A DNA stretch of 64,000 nucleotides. Source: Xylogone sp. PMI_703 (lineage: Eukaryota > Ascomycota > Leotiomycetes). The DNA lies in assembly GCA_021399445.1 (NCBI GenBank), contig JAJTUQ010000007.1, positions 1,178,001-1,242,000 on the forward strand. Reading direction: 5' to 3'. Both the position numbers and the translations under genes were made by a program. Each line of letters begins with the position of its first letter. The first letter of the stretch is position 1. Below, piece by piece: positions 23,898 to 36,061 of the stretch. Below the pieces are notes generated by a model. It ran no database searches, was not told where the DNA came from, and was given only the letters and a program-made list of their open reading frames with translations.

Positions 23898-24920
23898 ATT
23901 GGATGAGGCTGTGGTGGGTATATATTTTGCAAAGCGAGCGATGAGGTGGTATTAGAAAATGATAGCAAATAATGAGCGATTTCTTGAGGGAAGGGAATGA
24001 GAATGCGACTGAGGTACAAGAAGTTCTAGCCGATGAAATATCAGGAGTTATGAGGGTCCAGACCCGTGATCCCGCATCCTTCGTCGTCGGTCTCGAGACA
24101 GGCCGGCTGACGGACGGCTGCCTTCTCTGCCTGGTGAAGTCTCCCAAAATGGGTTGGTTGATTACCTGTACACAGTGCACCGTCAGCCGTGTCCAGAAGC
24201 GGGCTGTCAGGGCGGGACGACTAGTTAGGGCTAGCGGAACAGCTGCTTTCGCTGCGAGGTTCTTCGGAGATACCGCCTGTTGGTTGGCTCATTAGCTACC
24301 ACAGTACAGGGGCTCAAGCGGCAGACTTGATAATATACTGTTGGGTTTGAAGATTGCAATGCCTTTAACTCCAATGCATCTGCAGAATCTAAGTATAATC
24401 GTCAACGGTGATTATACGTGCTTAACTACTTGAATCTCCACAGTCGTGATGGTAGCATTACAGGTCCACCGCCTCTTGAGACAGAGGGGTCGTCCAGCTA
24501 ACCCAATGTAGGCCTGTTAACAGAACAACCAATTCGTATTATAAGGACTAATCATTGATACACGAGAAACTCCTACACTGTACAGTACAAATTCCAATCA
24601 ACTCATCATTCATCCCTTTTCGGACCCCACTCCTTATGACGCCGGCCTGCAACCTCGGATGCCACAGTGGGGTCAGAGAGGGGTCCTCGCAGTCCCCAGA
24701 CCACAGCCCGGCTCAGCCACCTACACTATGCTAATAGGAACCTGCGTTATACCTGAAGAACCACCAACAGCTAAACAGCTGCTCTCCCCGTCTTGGGTAT
24801 TTCAGCTATTGATTGGTGCCAAGGGATTGGAATCTCAATGGCAGATCCAAGACACGCAGGTGCCACGTAGTTGAAGGACCACATTAATCAGGAGAGGTAC
24901 AGAGTAGACTGTTGAGACAT

Positions 24921-24926
24921 CACGTG
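24921..24926 (+). promoter_or_regulatory. CACGTG (E-box) upstream of the CBM/DM9 gene
   Basis: Perfect CACGTG about 150 bp before the start codon, followed 11 bp later by TATAAAA at 24938-24944. bHLH factors of the Cbf1/USF type bind this core; the role here is inferred. Confidence 0.4.
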
Positions 24927-24937
24927 CAGACCGCATC

Positions 24938-24944
24938 TATAAAA
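24938..24944 (+). promoter_or_regulatory. TATA box of the CBM/DM9 gene
   Basis: TATAAAA 134 bp upstream of the ATG, in the usual order after the E-box. Confidence 0.45.
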
Positions 24945-24958
24945 CCTTCAGCTGAAGG
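24945..24958. repeat. 14-bp perfect palindrome CCTTCAGCTGAAGG
   Basis: A perfect two-fold palindrome directly abutting the TATA box. It could bind a dimeric regulator or fold near the transcript start. Confidence 0.5.
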
Positions 24959-25071
24959 GGAGACTATCTAGTTTTCCTTGCTATTATCATTAACTCACTT
25001 GACTCCATACTCGAGTGATCTCTACGAAGCTCCAAAGTCAAACTTTATTTTATCCCTTCATATCCGTCAAA

Positions 25072-26650
25072 ATGAGCTTCCGTGGTCCATGGCAGTCTCA
25101 GTATGTCCAATACAACCTTGGGGACGTCGTGGAGTACCAAGGTCAGTACTTCTATCCAATAGGTCAAATCCACCATGGGAACAATCCAATTGACTCGTTC
25201 AATTCTGTAGGAAACTATTATAAAATCATCCAACCTCACCGCTCCCAGGCATGTATCACTATGAACTTTGAGTAAACGTCCGGAACAAATAGATTAATTA
25301 ATCACCTTATAGGCCGATTGGCCACCAAACGCTACCCCGGCCCTCTGGCAAGAAACCGACAGATCCCAGTACCAGGGCGCTCAGCCACAGGACCAGCCAG
25401 TTCACCAAGCACCACCACCTCCGTCTCAGACCATACCAAACGGTAAGCCACTTGGACATACCCCATTAACCTGGACTTCGGGTGATCTCATACTGGCATG
25501 CAGGTGACGGCTTCTCGGTCAACCACGACAACGGTGGCTACAAACTGCCAAACGGCGAGGAGGTGCCTCACGAGGAAACCAAGACTCACTGGTACGATGT
25601 TGGAGATGACAAGAAGAAGCAAATATTAGTCAGTGAGAACCCGGCGGTTCAGATCTCTCACGGCTTTCCTAACTACTTTCCATTAGATGGGCGGTGGCTT
25701 GGCGCTTGGCCTTGGTCTCCTAGGCGGTGGTCTCTACATGGCCCACGAGAAGCATGAAAAGAACGATGAAAAAGAGGTGTGTTCCTTACCTAGGTAATCC
25801 AACTCGATCATGGATTCCTGATTCTGACTACCCGTATGATTTATAGCGTGAGGCCCAAGCCTGGGAGCTTCAGAACTGGGTGCTCGAGGCTCACAAGCAC
25901 ACCGAGCAATTCTTCCGCGACGGTCCCAGGGGCCCCACTACTTGGATCCTCAATGATGCCTTTGAAAAAAACCCTCACTTGTTAAAAAATGCCATTGAGG
26001 GCGGTGAGGAAGATGGCAAGCTATGGTACATTTGCCGGGCCCCATACCATGTGAGTTCTTCCTTTCCCCTATTGCATCGACTATCGACCAAATTTCTGAC
26101 AGAGCTTCTTTTAGGGATCTCTTCGTGAGTACCAACCATTTCCACTATTCTGACAGACGACTAATGCACAAGTTTAGAGGTTGGCAAATGCCGATTTGAA
26201 CCCGATAACGTGTACGGATATATCGGATACAGCCATGACTCCATCACGGTTCGAGAGCCCCAATATCTTCAAACCCACGTTCATCTGCCATGCTAACAGG
26301 ATATATGAACAGGTCAGAAAATTTGAAGTCCTCATTGGCGACCGCGAGAAAGTCGAATGGGTCAAAGCCGAGAACCACTTCAACCGATCCAACCTTAGAC
26401 ACGAGCCTGTCTATGGTGGTCACGATGCCGACAAGTCCGAGCTCTTCATTGCTCGAACCGAATACAAAGGAGCCCGCCACCCAGGAAAATGCAGTGAGAA
26501 CCTGAAGGGTGGCTGGTTCACTTACGGTGACGGTGAGAAATCGAAGGATGTAAGTCTACCATTCCCCCGTCGTGTATAACAATGATCCTTGAAACATTCT
26601 GTCTGACATGTAATATTCAGGAATACGATGTCCTTTGTTACATTGACTAA
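25072..26650 (+). CDS. CBM5/12-like module fused to DM9 (DUF3421) repeats
   Basis: Nine exons: 25072-25248, 25313-25442, 25504-25628, 25687-25776, 25847-26050, 26115-26124, 26178-26248, 26313-26549 and 26621-26650, giving 357 aa. Residues 1-75 resemble a chitin-binding CBM5/12: Trp7, LGDVVEYQGQYFYP, IQPHRSQADWPPN and TPALW. A Pro/Gln-rich linker and a glycine hairpin (GGGLALGLGLLGGGLYM) follow. Residues from about 195 to the end form two DM9 repeats: LWYICRAPYHGSLQVGKC with KFEVLIGD, then PVYGGHD, LFIARTEYKGARHPGKC and YDVLCYID. DM9 proteins include mannose-binding lectins, so a two-headed glycan-binding protein is likely. No signal peptide is seen. Intron 1 is GC-AG, exon 6 is 10 nt, and the donor after exon 7 is GTTCGA, so these joins are the least certain. 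Confidence 0.8.
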
Positions 26651-27110
26651 GGCAATTAGCATCTTCTTTTTCATTGAATCATTTTAGGCTGGTTGGTGCA
26701 GGAACAAAAGTTTCCTTCGCGTAGAAAAAAAGTACTTTGTGAATTGTATGGATCTCTGGTAGATGATTTGCACTTAGAAATGAAAATATGAATGGCGGAT
26801 GCTCCATATTGGTATAAGCATGTGCAAAAATATGTGTAGCCATAGTTTCAACTTTCTAGAATATTAGCATGCATTGCTGATGTACCATTTGTGGTCATAT
26901 GCGGGATGTTGTGGGCGTAGTTTCGGTCAGTATTGTAACAGTTAATGGAAATAGAAAACCCAGGTTCTACATCATGATTTCTACGTAGTTTAAAATCCAG
27001 CATCAGGGCTGGAGCTTAGTCACACAGTTTCTCTCACTAAAACTGGTATCTATAGCATATCAAAACCACTGCAGAATGTTGTATCTTGTCTAGGCATCTT
27101 GCAGCGTTTA
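26651..27110. other. Convergent 3' spacer
   Basis: AT-rich sequence between the convergent DM9 and F-box-like genes; nothing else is seen. Confidence 0.6.
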
Positions 27111-29107
27111 CTATGGTAACTCCTGTTCATCATCAAAAAGCAAAACGCTCCTACCCATAGTGACCCAGAATGTCATCATACCCTCCATCCCGTGCGACAT
27201 CCAGCCATCATCCCGCCTCGTGGTATCATCATGGCTCGATTCAGAGCCAAACTCAAGCGTCAAACCACAGAGGCCATACGATGCATATGGGACGGTTTTA
27301 TGATAAAGTCTCGAAGGGGAGGCAAACGTTCGTTCACCAGAAACGTTGACTCGGCACTCTCCTACTGCTTGTTGACTCCCGTCCTCGTACTGGAAGATAA
27401 TTCCTTTACAGAATGACTCGTCCTCTGCGTAGCTTTCGTCAAAGAAGACGCGTGCGGAGCTGACGTTGTCAAGGGATGCGCGGAAGTAATACTTTTCGCC
27501 CCATGTGGGACAAATAGGGGGCTGCATTGATAGAAAATCTTGCGTCGTCTGCGTGACTTCCGAGCGAGAGTAATGGACACCTATGGTGGTGATTTCCTTC
27601 GATAGCCATGAATGAACCGGTGTCGTCGAACCCGGGTCACTATATATCAATGTCACTGGTGGGCCGTGGCCGAGGCGAGTAACCTCTCCAGACACTGCTC
27701 CTGCCAGGCCGATCTCATATACTCTGTTACAACTCGTCTTTATCTGAGCTATGTGAGCGGATGTGGGCAATATCGAAGAACAAGTGAAACTTACCAGGAT
27801 AGAAAATAGTCCGCCGACTCCTTTGCGTATGCCTACAGCTTCTATCCTGTCTGTCCCGGCTAAGGGCACATATATCCAATCTAACTTATTCGTCCCGGAC
27901 TGGTACGGGAGTAGTTCTCGAAAAGCGTCCGAGGCAGACGACGTAGGAGAATAATGAGCATGAATGCCACACACGCTACCTCTAGTAACGAAGAATGTCA
28001 GGCCAGTTACCTGATCTAAACTAATAGTGCGAAGATGGTGTGAAGAGATTGGCTGTGCGGAGTAGAATTGGCGTGCGCTTGGAGGAGGCGGACAGGGGGT
28101 ATCCCATATCCGTAGACTTTCACAACCATCAGGTAGTGCAAGCCGTAGAAGGCCATCCTGTAGAGGGTAATCAACAACGGCTGTTGAAGAATAGAAACTG
28201 GTACTACCTTGAGTTCTACATTGATACCAGCCATATCTTTCTTCTCCTCGACAATAAATGCATAGCAATCAGGATCTTTGAGGCTAGTATCTGTATATTC
28301 ATGTATGCTTTCTATTCTTTTGATACCGCTCGAGTCAATGCTTAGCCTGACAAGGTCTGGGTTGATATCTCTCGAGTCGATGCTTAGCCTAGCAAGGTCT
28401 AGGTCTCCGTGAGATTGCCCTGAAGCCATTGCTCCTCGTTCCCAGGAGTATATTTGGCTGATTGGCATTACTTCTAAGCCCTCTTCCCCAGTTGTCGAGA
28501 GTCGACCAGCTAACTTGAAGACAGTCGCATACCTCAGCAGTGTGCTCCAAAACATCTGGTCGAGAGACTGGATCTTGATCATGTCTAAGATCTCAGTAGG
28601 CAGACTGGCAAGCCCCTTCCACATCGGATCCCCTTGATGCTCAGCAATGACAGAGAACATATGTCTGTCAGGTAAAGCTGTGGCTGTGCGGAAGGGTATG
28701 GGCGCCGCTCTTGACCAAGGTCTGCCCCAAGCCGCCGTAGTCCACAGGCGTTGCAGCGCATTTTCAGAGGTACAGTGATTCTTAAACAAATTGAAGCAAT
28801 CAATGTGTACGGTAAATGCCTCGTGTGATTCTTGACACAGCGAACAGCTATGTGAGGCTGGCTGCTCATTAGAGTGGACCTTCGGTGACTCGAAGGGGAG
28901 GTCGAAAGTATGGCAGACATAAGCCGTCGAGTGAGGGCTACTGATCACTATGGATGACTTAGTAAATTCGTGGCAGTGAATTCAGTCACATCTTGGATGC
29001 ACACATGCAAGAACTGCCTCTCCAGGGATGACTGTGGATTGGCATGCAGCGCAGAATGGTGGACGAGAAGCAAGCCCGATATGACGGTCCTCGAGGGGTT
29101 CCCGCAT
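27111..29107 (-). CDS. Fungal F-box-like protein with N-terminal Cys pairs
   Basis: Proposed exons on the minus strand: 29107-29003, 28957-28327, 28246-27795 and 27743-27111, giving 606 aa. The phases close only if the 45-, 80- and 51-nt introns are removed; the last would stay in frame if retained. The N-terminus pairs FCAACQSTVIPGEAVLAC with SCSLCQ and a HIDCFNLF motif, a layout I associate with a large fungal F-box-like family. An F-box-like helix SLPTEILDMIKIQS follows at about residues 118-131. The long C-terminal region has the family-style block DWIYVPLAGTDRIEAVGIR. F-box proteins recruit substrates to SCF ubiquitin ligases, but this family has no known target. A 42-bp tandem duplication lies in exon 2. 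The 28247-28326 intron has a weak acceptor; a frameshifted gene is the alternative. Confidence 0.6.
28329..28412. repeat. 42-bp imperfect tandem duplication inside the F-box-like gene
   Basis: Two adjacent units, each starting CTCGAGTC(A/G)ATGCTTAGCCT, at 28329-28370 and 28371-28412. They encode a repeated R-L-S-I-D-S peptide (DLARLSIDS and DLVRLSIDS) and adjoin the proposed splice donor at 28326. Confidence 0.75.
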
Positions 29108-31554
29108 TGTAACGGATATGGGTTGGTGCGCATTTATTGTATGCAATATAATACGAGCTTGTATCCTGATGCAACGAGATGGCAACGAGGTTGTTGACGA
29201 TAGATACTGTAGCTATCTACCTCGCTACCGGTTCTAGGCGGCAGCTCGAGGTGGTGCCTGAAACAGACTCCACGGTGATGTCCGTATTGTAAACGGACAA
29301 AACCTTACGATCCTGTGTGGGATTGCAATTCATATTCAGAATGTGCACAGTAGGTTTAGAGATACTGGTAAAGGCTCATCCTGAAGTTCCTCGCTGCTTC
29401 GGCGCGAATGCGGGCACATACCGGCGCAGTTGGCGTTTGGCTACGGGAGCGCTAGAAATCGGCTTGATGAATAATGTTTACTATTCAAGCTATGATAGCT
29501 ATCATTGGCCATTAGCGCATGTCCGCTTTCAATTCTGCCCCTGAAGAACAAAACAATACCACGGATGTTAGATTGTGCGCAAATACTGTACTGGACTTGG
29601 GAGAAGGCCTGAAGAAGCACGGTAGCTCTTCTATCCGAATCATCTAGGACAGCCACATACGTCCTCAGATCCGTACAAGCATTCCCATCACCCCTAAAAC
29701 CCCACACTGAAGCCAGATCCCACAGCGCTGGAACTGGCTGGGGACGCGCAGGGTCCGCCAGACTGAGACATGAGTCAGCCACGCGGGTCGACCAGCCCTA
29801 AAAAAGAACTGTGTGGCTGGTGCGCTGTGGCTAATTACTCCTTGCCCCGTCTCGCTCCGCCCGTGATAGCCGACACGTGAGGCTTCAGCCTATCACCGTG
29901 CTTGGTCGCTGCACTGTAACCGCGTCCGTGTCTTCTCACACAACGCTTGCTGACAGTACAGAAGACAACAAGCTCTCTACCTTGCTCGAGTGAAAAACTC
30001 TATCATCGTACTGGTAGCAGCCTTTGCTGTGGGCGGTACGGCATTAGTGCTGTACTGTGACAGAACCGGTTTTGTTTCAAGCTTCCCAGATCCACTGTTC
30101 GACGGCATCTTTCAATAATTCGCGTTTGTCCAGCAATCCAACCTGCTCACGTCAGACTATTGTGCCGGTGCATTCTAGCTGCAGTCGACAATGAGGACAA
30201 GCGCAGCAGGTACAAACACTGGCTCTGCCTCCGTATGCTTGCCCTAGAAAAGCACATCAGCAATACGATACACAATATCGGTCTCGCAAAGAGGCACGCA
30301 AATTTCGTCGGAAAGGATCCGAGCTTGGGAGAAATAGTTGCCGTGTAGAGGATACGATGGACCAGAGGTTGCTACCATACCGAGCATACCCAAGCTGTAC
30401 CACACAGTCCAATGCCGTACCAGTGACCTTGCAGCAGCTCCAGGACTCCACTCGATGCCAGGTACCGCAACAAGCGTTTTGCAAACGACCACAGCCAGCA
30501 ATCGGCGCGACAAAGAACCCAAATAAAAAGGGATGCCAAGCCTCGTATTTCTGGGGCTCGAGAAGATTGCGGGCTCGTATCGATTAGATGGTGCGCCCGT
30601 GGCTCAACGCTTCCCCTGGGCACCCTCACGAGCCACACAGCTGCCAGCACTTGAACTCTCTACTGTCGATGAGTGTGTACGGTACCATTACCGGTATGAT
30701 ACTGCTCCCAGACAAAGCGTCCCCCATTTGCTCTCTCCAGATAGATCCATGCCCAATCGCCAATCGTGTATCGTATCTGGTTCTTGGCTGGCGCCCCAAA
30801 GTGCCCTGTCCTCCACTCGTGCTCTGCTCCTCGGCTGAAGTGATCCCATGGCGATGCTTCATGGGACTCTGTGGACTAACACAATCAGCTAGTAGGGTCG
30901 CAAAGGCTAGAGATGCTGCCAAATACGGAGTGCGAACTTGTAAACTTGTCTGGTAACTTCGTCCCTTCCGTGCTGCGCTTGCGCCTTGGCTGCGGCGATC
31001 AAGGCCGGTGGCGTCTCCTTTGGTGGTGAAGGTGGTGAACAGCTCTGCAACGCTGGGTTTGCAGGTGATGGTGCTCGCTGCCCTGTGGTTGGCTAACGCG
31101 CTGGTTAGTTGCCCGTCTGGGCAGGACCGAACGGTAAGGTTATCTTAGGGGAATGATTAATGGGGGATGGCTGCAAAAAAGTACATTTACAGGTACCATC
31201 TCACCTTTGTGGCTTTCCCTCTCTTGCTCTCCTCCCTCGATCTTCAACGCCGTTCCTTCTCTCTATCCAACTTTCTCTCTCGCGAGCAACCACCTTCGTT
31301 GCTCGATTCATTCGTCGTTTTGCGTCAGCTGTTGTTGGTAATGAGGTGTCCTGCCCGAAGGATTTAATTCTGAAGACCACAACGAAGACCACTCGATTAC
31401 CCTGTTTGTTTGGCTTGCGCCGCTCCACATTCGTTTACCAAAAACCTGTATTCGGAGAGATTTCTCCATCGCGCTCGTTCTTATAACCTATATCTAGAAG
31501 ACCCAGGAAGAGAAGCTGCTTCTGAGGAATTGACCCAGATTCTGTGCTTTCAAA
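29108..31554. other. 2.4 kb stretch without a supported gene
   Basis: Divergent spacer between the F-box-like gene and the GH72 gene. Many short ORFs on both strands around 30.2-30.95 kb overlap each other and show no domain. The 350 bases before 31555 are CT-rich with a TCGCGA palindrome near 31.28 kb, typical of a strong promoter or leader of a cell-wall gene. Confidence 0.5.
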
Positions 31555-33211
31555 ATGCGGAACTTCTTCACTCGCGCTGTTGTCACAGCATCAACCCTCG
31601 TTTCTTTCGCCAATGCCCTGCCAACCATCTCCGTCAAGGGCTCCAAGCTCTTCGCAAATGGCCAGCAGTTCTTCATCAAGGGTAAATTTCCTAATTGGTG
31701 TTGCAGTTGCAGTTGCAGTTGTGTTTTGGTTGTCATGATGCACTGACGAAGTTTCCCCAGGTTTCGCCTACCAGGGCACACCCGACGACCCCCTTGTGGA
31801 TGCCAACCAGTGCAAGATAGATGCCGCCGCCATGAAGACCTTTGGTACCAACTCCATCCGAGTCTACCACGTCGACCCAACGGCCAACCATGACGACTGC
31901 ATGTCAATCTTCGAAGACGCTGGAATCTACATCTGGCTCGATCTCGACACCTTCACCACCCAGATCGAGCAGACCGGTCCTCAGTGGACCAAGGAGCAGT
32001 TCTACGCCTTCGCGACTGTTATGGATATCTTCTCCTCCTACTCCAACCTGGCTGGTTTCTGGATCGGTAACGAAGTCATCACTTCCAACACCGGCTCTCC
32101 TGCTGCGCCATATATCAAGGCTGCCGTCACTGACATCAAGGCCTACATGGCTGCGAAGAAGTACCGCACCTTCCCCATCGGTTACTCTGCCGCTGATATC
32201 GCCGAACTGCGTCCCGCACTCCAGAACTACCTTGTTTGCGGCGGCGAAGAGACCGCCATTGACTTCTACGGTATCAACTCATATGAATGGTGTGGCGATT
32301 CATCCTATGAGACCTCTGGTTACGCCAATCTTGAGGCCCAGGCTGCTAACTACAGTGTGCCCATCTTCTTCAGCGAGACCGGTTGCATTGTTGCTCGTCC
32401 ACGTCTATTCACTGACCAAGCTGCTATCTTTGGTCCCAACATGGTGGATACTTTCAGTGGCTCCATCATCTACGAGTGGGTTGAGGAAGTCAATGATTAC
32501 GGTGTGGTATCTTACCCTGGTGGTGGTGCCAAGGGTACTCCAACCCCTATTCAACCCGACTATGACAACCTCATGAAGCAGTGGAAGGCTATCAACCCAG
32601 CAGGTGTGAAGGAGGCCGACTACAAGCCTCAGTTCTCAGCACCACCCTGCCCCGCTAGTGCTGCTGGAGGCTGGCAGGTTAACGGCAATGTTCCTATTCC
32701 TACTCTTGGCGCCGATGTTGTCAAAGCTGCTCTCAACAGACCTGCAGGTTCTGGTGCTCATCCATCTGTACCGCCACCGCCTCCTGTCTCAGTTTTGTCT
32801 ACTCACATCTCTTCACCCTCGTCTACATCTTCGCCTTCTAAGAGCGGCGATGAGAGCTCTCCAAGCAAATCTCCATCCTCACCATCAGGTTCCCCCTCTG
32901 GTTCAGCAGCATTAGGTACAACCCATTCTTCTTCCTCCACCACTACCTCTACTACCACTTCCACCACATCAGATTCAACCAGCTCAAGTGAATCCGAATC
33001 CTCATCATCCTCTTCCTCTTCTTCATCCTCATCTTCATCTTCAGGAGCTGACTCTTCTCCAGCAACTACTCAAGCCAGCACTTCAGCTGGTCCAGCTCCT
33101 ACAACATCGCAAGCAAGTGACAATGACAATGGCAATGCCGGAGAGAGAATTGTTGCCTCAGGATTCGCGGCCGTTATTGCGGCTGTCGGTGTCCTTGCAA
33201 TTGCATTGTAA
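31555..33211 (+). CDS. GPI-anchored beta-1,3-glucanosyltransferase (GH72, Gas/Gel family)
   Basis: Two exons, 31555-31681 and 31761-33211, giving 525 aa; donor GTAAAT, acceptor CAG. A signal peptide covers about residues 1-21. The GH72 catalytic domain runs to about residue 330, with the acid/base Glu147 in GFWIGNE and the nucleophile Glu248 in FFSETG. The enzyme cuts internal beta-1,3-glucan and transfers the new end to another chain, extending wall glucan at the cell surface. No Cys-rich CBM43/X8 domain follows, so it belongs to the short Gas subfamily. A long Ser/Thr/Pro tract (probably O-mannosylated) leads to a C-terminal hydrophobic tail (GFAAVIAAVGVLAIAL) typical of GPI attachment. Confidence 0.93.
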
Positions 33212-34266
33212 GATGAAGTGAGATGAGTTAGGATGTGATGGAATATGAAAGCTCTCTGGGTAGATGCTCTGTATATACTTGAAGAAGTATGAAACCTATC
33301 CAGAACTTTGCAGGCAGATGAGGATGGGTAGTAATGGTGGTGATAATATTACGGCAGTGCTGTTACGCAGATTATACTTGCACATATTCACTGAGATGAG
33401 CATAGCTATAGATCTTTAATCATAGACTTAATTGCCTGCTTTATCCTGTTTTAGTTCTTGCTCCTTTTTCTTTCTTTTCTTTCTGATTTGCCCCCGGTAG
33501 ATTTCTCCGGGGCTCGTTAAGTTCATGGTTGTCATCATTGCAGATAGACGGAATCGCAGAATGAATGAATGGAATTGAAGTTATGGTATGATGGAACGGA
33601 CGCCTGCATTTTAGATAGATCTCTGCTCCGCGTCCCTGAATATATAGGAATTACTTGATTCACCCGTCTTGCTGTTTCGACCTATTACTTGACTTTTATT
33701 GATCCTGGGTTATAAACATTCCGGCAAACACTATTTGCACCTTTCATGTGTATAGCACCTACCGGTTCCATGCCGTAAACGTGCTGATGAAGTTGAAACT
33801 TCGCACGTATTAGTTTTTTCTATCAATGTGCTAATCAACGGCGTGAATTTGTGAATAGGGGACGAGATTAACGAGTGACAGAGCTATTATTTGCGAGTAA
33901 AGGGCCAAGCACCAGGTTCAGTGCCGTGTGATACATTTCTCTGACTATGCAGCATCATGTCAAGCCAGAGATAAGTTGATCGGGGGTCCATTTTTTCGCG
34001 TTATTAGCACCATCCTCGCTGTCTTACCGTCCTTTCTGAAACAAGAGTCTAACGTCCAATATTCCTCAGTCACTTCAGATGTAGAATAACACTCAACTTA
34101 AAACCACAAGCCAAAGTCGGAGGTATAAAACTGCAACGGATGAACTTATATCACATTGAGGCATCATTAAAATTGTTTTCTTATGATTTCTATTAATATA
34201 TCGTGGAAAACGTGGAGCTAACATGATGAATTAGACACCCTTGGTTATGGTACTATTAAGCTCGCT
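33212..34266. other. Convergent 3' spacer
   Basis: One kilobase of AT-leaning sequence between the convergent GH72 and NCS1 genes. No ORF or repeat is supported. Confidence 0.6.
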
Positions 34267-36061
34267 TTATTTCCCGAAATACTGCCTCTCATAATGACGC
34301 GCAATGGGATAGACAAGCAGGGTGATGGCTCCAGAGAGGTAGATACCAACGTCACCTCCGAATCCACCGAATTTGGCTGCGATGGGACCTATTTATTGAT
34401 TAATAAAGCTTGAGCGCGATGGAAAGCAGATGGATAGGTTCTTGGAGGTGCACCTACCAATATACCAGGTTTGAGACATTCCAGTCACTCCACCTGCCAG
34501 GTATCCCGCCAAAAGAGCTGTAACAGCTGCAATACCCCAAGGGAGCTTCTTTGGGTCATCCCAGATGAGGAGATTATACCCTTCTTTCCTCCTGAAGTAT
34601 TTGTCCTCGATCAACAGAATGAATGTAAACGAGACAGTCCAATAACCCAGCAAGCTGACGAAGTTGGATACAATGGTCGAGAGATGCTGTCGACCTGCGA
34701 TTGCAAGGATGGCCAAGACAAGAACGCAGAGAAAGCTCCAGATGAATCGCGGGATGGCGTGGGTGTAGTGACCGAAGAGCTGCATGCTAAGTCCAGAGGA
34801 ATAAAGAACTGCAACGTTGTTTCCAACAACGGAGAAGGTAATGATCACTAATGCGAACTTTGACCATCCAATTGGGTGATAGACTTCTCTGAGCAGGCCA
34901 CCAAGACCATGGTCGTCGTATGCTGAGGCCAGAATTGGATTACTATCCGCGGCTGTAATAGCAGCATTACCTAGGCAAGCACCGATAACGGTGACAAAGA
35001 CAGTAGGGAACGAGATGCCGAAGAGTGTAAGCAAGAAGATCTTCCAGGATTTGGTATTAGCAGGATAGTTGCAGTAGTAATCACTTGCAATAGAACACCA
35101 TCCAGAGGCACTAGAAAAGTTGATGGCGAGAAAGCTCAAAAAAGAACCGGCCAGGCCTAGACCTGTGTCCTCTGCTGGAAGTGAAGGTTGGACGTGTGGA
35201 GCAGCTTGGCCAATTAAGACACACATCAAGATGGTTGAGCCAATCCATGCATACTTCTCGTACGTATGGATGATGGCAAATCCAAAAACCGAGACGACAT
35301 ATGAGACGACAGAAATGATGATGCAGCCTACGGCAATTGTCATGGTGTAGTCAGAAACAGCGGAGAGGATCTGGCCGCATACGACAACATTTACGACCGC
35401 AAAGCCAATGCCAATAATAACGTTGAGGACAGAGCAGATATATGCACCGTAGAAACCAAACGAGTACCGGGATGTCGCAATGGCACGCAGACCCAACTAG
35501 AGATCATTAGCATCCAGTTCCATCCCACCATTACCGCATTAATAAACAGAAATGGCACCAAGTGGTTCATACCTTCGGTCCAAGAGTACCACAAGATCCT
35601 GTGCATGCAGCTCCTAGCATAGTCCCGACAACGATGGCAGCAACACTCTGACCCAAGCTCAGGCCAAACTCAGGACCGAGAATACCGATTGGTAGTGTAC
35701 CGACATGGAGAGTCATACTCCACCATAGAAGGAAGACGTTTAAGATGCTCGGGGGCTTCTTGTCCTCCTCTTTGATACGATCGATACCCTGGGTCTCAAT
35801 TCCCATCTTTCCATCAAGCCACTCCTCTCCTTGTCGTAGAGTCCGCAGGATGGGAAACCTATCCTGAAGCTCTCGAGCGCGGATGTGCTCGGTCTCTCCG
35901 GCCTGGACATCATGGTGCAGACCCGGGGTGACGCCGTCATGAGACGACTTAACATCTGGGGTAGCAGCTTCTTTCTCAATGTCACGGTCGTGAGTCCGCT
36001 CTTCGGCATGCTCACGGGCATGCTCTGCAACAGCAGCATCGCCGTGGACAAAATCTGCCAT
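34267..36061 (-). CDS. NCS1 purine-cytosine permease (Fcy2-like)
   Basis: Three exons on the minus strand: 36061-35573, 35496-34458 and 34388-34267, giving 549 aa. Donors are GTATGA and GTAGGT, acceptors both TAG. About 85 residues of charged cytosolic N-terminus precede the membrane domain. The signatures include WWSMTLHVGTLPIGILGPEF, GLRAIATSRYSFGFYGAY and ASDYYCNYPANT with the surrounding SGWCSIAS, all typical of the nucleobase:cation symporter-1 Fcy branch. These plasma-membrane carriers take up adenine, guanine, hypoxanthine or cytosine with protons. The third exon supplies the last helix and a short tail (IARHYERQYFGK). The exact substrate within the branch is not determinable here. Confidence 0.9.

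Larger units (their letters stand above)
23898..25071. other. Divergent spacer with promoter elements of the DM9 gene
   Basis: Lies between the minus-strand 416-aa protein gene and the plus-strand CBM/DM9 gene. The last 160 bases carry a CACGTG box, a TATAAAA and a perfect palindrome, listed separately. ORFs in this spacer have no recognisable content. Confidence 0.6.
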
